A stretch of 25,916 nucleotides of DNA from the NCBI GenBank assembly GCA_015490475.1, contig WFXT01000161.1, positions 1-25,916 of the forward strand, read 5' to 3'. Under the pieces are notes generated by a model. It was given only the letters and a program-made list of their open reading frames with translations. It did not search any database and had not been told where the DNA came from. This DNA comes from Bacteroidota bacterium (GTDB lineage: Bacteria > Bacteroidota > Bacteroidia > JAADEI01). A program made the position numbers and the translations under genes. Each line of letters opens with the position of its first letter. The first letter of the stretch is position 1. Below are positions 24,082 through 25,916 of this stretch, piece after piece.

Positions 24082-24540
24082 ATGAACACAAACATAATTT
24101 ACAACATGCTGACACTAGCGACACTTTCTCTCATTATACTATCATGTTCATCCGAACAACTAAGTGACAAAATGGAAGGAAAATGGGCAGTGGCAGGATT
24201 CAGAATCACCTCAGGACTTGAACAATTAGACTCTCTTAGCAGGATGCAATTGGAGTTCCAATTAATGCAATATCGTATGTTAAATGTTCAATACATGTTT
24301 ACCAAAGATGGCAAATATAAAATGTTCATCCTGAACGACTCTCTCTTTGACGAAGGAACATTCAACCTTCAGGACTCAATGGTTATCTTTAAATCAACCA
24401 AAACACCCAACGGCGATACTATCAAGATTGTAAAATTGACCGAAGACACATTGGAGTTTGGTCCTGCTGTAAAACCAAAAGCACAACAACCGGTGTTAAC
24501 AGTGAATATGATTTTAGTAAAAAGAGGCTCAAGCAACTAA
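24082..24540 (+). CDS. Lipocalin-like lipoprotein
   Basis: 152 residues. Signal peptide with hydrophobic core (MLTLATLSLIIL) and lipobox SC at residue 22, so a lipid-anchored periplasmic or outer-membrane protein. The body has the short-barrel pattern of Bacteroidota lipocalin-like proteins: EGKWAVAGFRITSG, then YMFTKDGKYKMFI, GTFNLQDSMVIFKS, KLTEDTLEFG and VNMILVKRG. The strands and the 'W..(A/V)G' start suit a small ligand-binding barrel, but no ligand can be proposed. It stands alone, divergent from the OmpA-domain gene. Confidence 0.75.
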   Translation: MNTNIIYNMLTLATLSLIILSCSSEQLSDKMEGKWAVAGFRITSGLEQLDSLSRMQLEFQLMQYRMLNVQYMFTKDGKYKMFILNDSLFDEGTFNLQDSMVIFKSTKTPNGDTIKIVKLTEDTLEFGPAVKPKAQQPVLTVNMILVKRGSSN

Positions 24541-24900
24541 ACATACCAAAGTCGCAAACATTGGCAATTCACACACAATTTTCGCAAAAGTCCCTCAAAG
24601 CAGGATAAGATCAAAAGGAAAATAGACATTTCAGACATTAAAAAGTTGCACCTAAAGAAAGAACTGTTATGGGCTTTGGAGGAGAAATTTTGGTAAATAA
24701 AGAGCCTAAGGTTTATGGATTTTTTATGGCAGAAAAAGAAAAAGGTAAACGTTTCCCTGCAATTGTAGAGTTTGAAGTAGTTAAGTGACAACATTTATCA
24801 AGCTTTTGACATATCGTCATACGCATAGGACATATGAGTACATTTAGATACAATGGCTTCAATTTTGCATAATTAACATGTGAACAAAATTTAGAGAAAG
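24541..24900. other. Interval between the lipoprotein and histone-fold genes
   Basis: 360 bases with no established gene. It holds the small reading frame 24669-24788 described separately, and a CAATTTTG element at 24860-24867, one mismatch from a -7 box, that may serve the histone-fold gene. Nothing else stands out. Confidence 0.4.
24669..24788 (+). CDS. Possible 39-residue reading frame or gene remnant
   Basis: ATG 24669 to TGA 24786-24788; the frame is open back to a stop at 24639. The translation is balanced and hydrophilic (starts GFGGEILVNKEPKVYGFF, ends FPAIVEFEVVK), reading more like the C-terminal end of a folded protein than chance AT-rich DNA. No family is recognised and no promoter or ribosome-binding site is seen. 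A decayed gene tail is the most likely explanation. Confidence 0.3.
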   Translation: MGFGGEILVNKEPKVYGFFMAEKEKGKRFPAIVEFEVVK

Positions 24901-25347
24901 ATGATAATAGGGGTAGCACAATTTGAGAAACTGTTTAGAAAAGCAGCCTCTTTGGACGTAGATAAAAACGACCTAAAACGTATGTCTGACTTCATTGTTA
25001 GGAAATTAGCAGACATGCTCATCGTGGCTAAAGCAGCTGCTAAACAAAACGACCGTGATGTTATATTTCTATACGATTTGCCAATAACCAAGGGATTACA
25101 AGAAACCATACAAGAATTCAAGAAACTTGAAGAAGAAATAGAACTGAAACCTATTCTTAATGAATTGGCTAAACTACCTGATTATGACGTCGTTCTCTCT
25201 GTTGATGTAGAAGAGCGACTTCCTGAAATAGTTGGAGCATTAATAATTGCTTTAGCACGAACAATGAAAGTTATAGACCCTGGCTTGAAAAATCCACAGA
25301 CAGAACACTGGAACAGAGCCGAAGAAATTTTTAATATGCTACTATAA
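24901..25347 (+). CDS. DUF1931 protein with two histone folds (bacterial histone-like)
   Basis: 148 residues, matching DUF1931, whose Aquifex member has been solved as a tandem of two histone folds in one chain. The first fold (residues 1-~75) has a short helix (VAQFEKLFRKAAS), a long helix (KNDLKRMSDFIVRKLADMLIVAKAAAK) and a third helix after R52...D59, the same Arg/Asp clamp spacing and even numbering as archaeal HMfB. The second fold runs from ~85 to the end (VEERLPEIVGALIIALARTMK...WNRAEEIFNML). Unlike basic archaeal histones it is acidic by my count (26 D/E, 21 K/R), so plain DNA wrapping is doubtful; role unknown. ATG start; a CAATTTTG near-promoter lies 33 bases upstream. Confidence 0.9.
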   Translation: MIIGVAQFEKLFRKAASLDVDKNDLKRMSDFIVRKLADMLIVAKAAAKQNDRDVIFLYDLPITKGLQETIQEFKKLEEEIELKPILNELAKLPDYDVVLSVDVEERLPEIVGALIIALARTMKVIDPGLKNPQTEHWNRAEEIFNMLL

Positions 25348-25354
25348 TTATAGT
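25341..25354. repeat. 14-bp perfect palindrome at the end of the histone-fold gene
   Basis: ACTATAATTATAGT spans the stop codon (TAA 25345-25347). Loop-free and all but GC-less, it may be coincidence or part of a transcript end. Confidence 0.3.
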
Positions 25355-25480
25355 GCTTACCTTATTTTTCAAGGCTTCACAAATAGAAATTGGTAGGGTA
25401 CATATCAATTTGTTTTTTTACACTTGTTTGCAGATCAGCTCCCTATCATCCCATTTCTATTTACCATCATCATGCAAAAT

Positions 25481-25506
25481 TTTATACAGCACTTTTATAT
25501 AGCACT
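25481..25506. repeat. Tandem 13-bp direct repeat
   Basis: TTTATACAGCACT is followed directly by TTTATATAGCACT (one mismatch). It lies in the gene-free gap between the histone-fold gene and the tRNAs, about 100 bases past the 3' end of tRNA-Ala. It could be slippage or a two-site operator. Confidence 0.4.
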
Positions 25507-25603
25507 ATTTAAAACCTAAACTTACAAATTATTCTTCACTTACAAGATTTGGATTTAAATATAATAGTTTGCGACCTCCATAATTCTTACAATAATTCCT
25601 ATG

Positions 25604-25677
25604 TGGAGCCGACGGGGATCGAACCCGTGACCTCTGGCTTGCAAAGCCAGCGCTCTAGCCAGCTGAGCTACGGCCCC
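25604..25677 (-). tRNA. tRNA-Ala, anticodon TGC
   Basis: A complete 74-base cloverleaf on the minus strand. The acceptor stem GGGGCCG/CGGCTCC contains the G3-U70 wobble pair that defines tRNA-Ala. The anticodon stem GCTGGCTTTGCAAAGCCAGA shows TGC in the loop; the T arm carries GGTTCGATCCC. The CCA end is not encoded (ACA follows), so a CCA-adding enzyme is needed. It lies 12 bases after tRNA-Leu and is probably processed from the same transcript. The gene is not flanked by rRNA within the window. Confidence 0.95.
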
Positions 25678-25689
25678 AAGTGGTTCAGG

Positions 25690-25774
25690 TGCCCAGGGCG
25701 GGAGTCGAACCCGCACGCCCTAAACGGGCAACGCCCCCTCAAGACGCCGCGTCTGCCAATTCCGCCACCTGGGC
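25690..25774 (-). tRNA. tRNA-Leu, anticodon GAG
   Basis: A complete 85-base class II cloverleaf on the minus strand. Acceptor stem GCCCAGG/CCTGGGC; anticodon stem GCGTC/GGCGT around a TTGAGGG loop, giving GAG (reads CTC/CTT Leu). A long variable arm, TGCCCGTTTAGGGCG, pairs as expected for tRNA-Leu, and GGTTCGACTCC forms the T loop region. The discriminator is A; no CCA is encoded. It is first in a two-tRNA unit with tRNA-Ala. Confidence 0.95.
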
Positions 25775-25825
25775 ATATCTACCTTTCCATTAAAACAACT
25801 ATGACCCTTATTAAGTTCCGCTTAG

Positions 25826-25854
25826 CAAACTACTTTCTCAATAGAAACTGTCAA
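25826..25854 (-). promoter_or_regulatory. Probable promoter of the tRNA-Leu/tRNA-Ala unit
   Basis: On the minus strand TTGACA (25849-25854) is followed, 19 bases after its TTG, by TAGTTTG (25826-25832), a -7 box with one base fewer between TA and TTTG. The spacing fits the Bacteroidota TTG-N19-TAnnTTTG arrangement. Predicted start is about 45 bases before the tRNA-Leu. Confidence 0.4.
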
Positions 25855-25916
25855 CAATACTTCACTGCTGTATGCTTAATCTCTTTAAAGCATAGCAAAA
25901 CATACCACATTAATAC

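Noticed and set aside
24537..24794. 85-codon minus-strand frame in the lipoprotein/histone gap
   Set aside because: Phe/Cys/Asn-rich, no signal or family; typical antisense frame of AT-rich DNA.
1..25916. Mobile element, CRISPR array or prophage
   Set aside because: No transposase, integrase, repeated spacer pattern or phage gene is visible; intervals are short and composition looks even.

Overview
The window looks like a piece of a Bacteroidota (Bacteroidetes/Chlorobi-type) chromosome, probably from a thermophilic or moderately thermophilic lineage. Evidence for Bacteroidota: AT-rich DNA, almost no Shine-Dalgarno sequences, repeated TAnnTTTG promoter boxes just upstream of genes, signal-peptide lipoproteins, a TPR/PD40/OmpA envelope protein, a PorV-like barrel, a helix-hairpin-helix (HhH) outer-membrane barrel, a type IX-like C-terminal domain and an ECF sigma/anti-sigma pair. 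Evidence for a thermophile is weaker: DUF763, a DUF1931 double-histone protein and an archaeal-style RtcB sit together. The species cannot be named from this sequence. No rRNA, IS element, CRISPR array or prophage gene is visible; it reads as core chromosome.

Layout. 1-3.7 kb (+): a dead trypsin-like domain fused to 11 TPRs (apparently frameshifted near base 112), a CADD/TenA-fold diiron protein, and rimO. 3.7-5.5 kb (-): rtcB and a small unknown partner. 5.6-9.1 kb (+): lipoprotein, ECF sigma factor and a membrane-spanning anti-sigma candidate with a barrel-like C-terminus, overlapping one another; then two tandem paralogous Cys-rich mini-lipoproteins running into a low-molecular-weight tyrosine phosphatase. 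9.1-15.1 kb (-): M3 oligopeptidase, then a tightly packed trio of DUF763, PorV-like barrel and HhH barrel. 15.1-15.8 kb (+): rpe, divergent from the peptidase. 15.8-19.2 kb (-): Ycf48-like secreted propeller, FemAB/GNAT-like acyltransferase and a polysaccharide-deacetylase-like protein (the last two overlap by ATGA). 19.3-20.6 kb (+): serS. 21.0-24.0 kb (-): DUF4468 protein and TPR/PD40/OmpA protein. 24.1-25.3 kb (+): lipocalin-like lipoprotein and the DUF1931 histone-fold protein. 25.6-25.8 kb (-): tRNA-Leu(GAG) followed by tRNA-Ala(TGC).

Functionally it mixes translation and RNA maintenance (RimO, RtcB, SerRS, two tRNAs), central metabolism (Rpe, possibly pABA supply) and a large share of cell-envelope genes. 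The items most worth following are the DUF763/PorV-like/HhH-barrel operon (two HhH proteins and two outer-membrane barrels in one transcript), the acidic histone-fold protein, the CADD-like protein that keeps the residues proposed for self-sacrificing pABA synthesis, and the trans-envelope sigma/anti-sigma unit. All functional statements are from reading motifs by eye; no database search was run.
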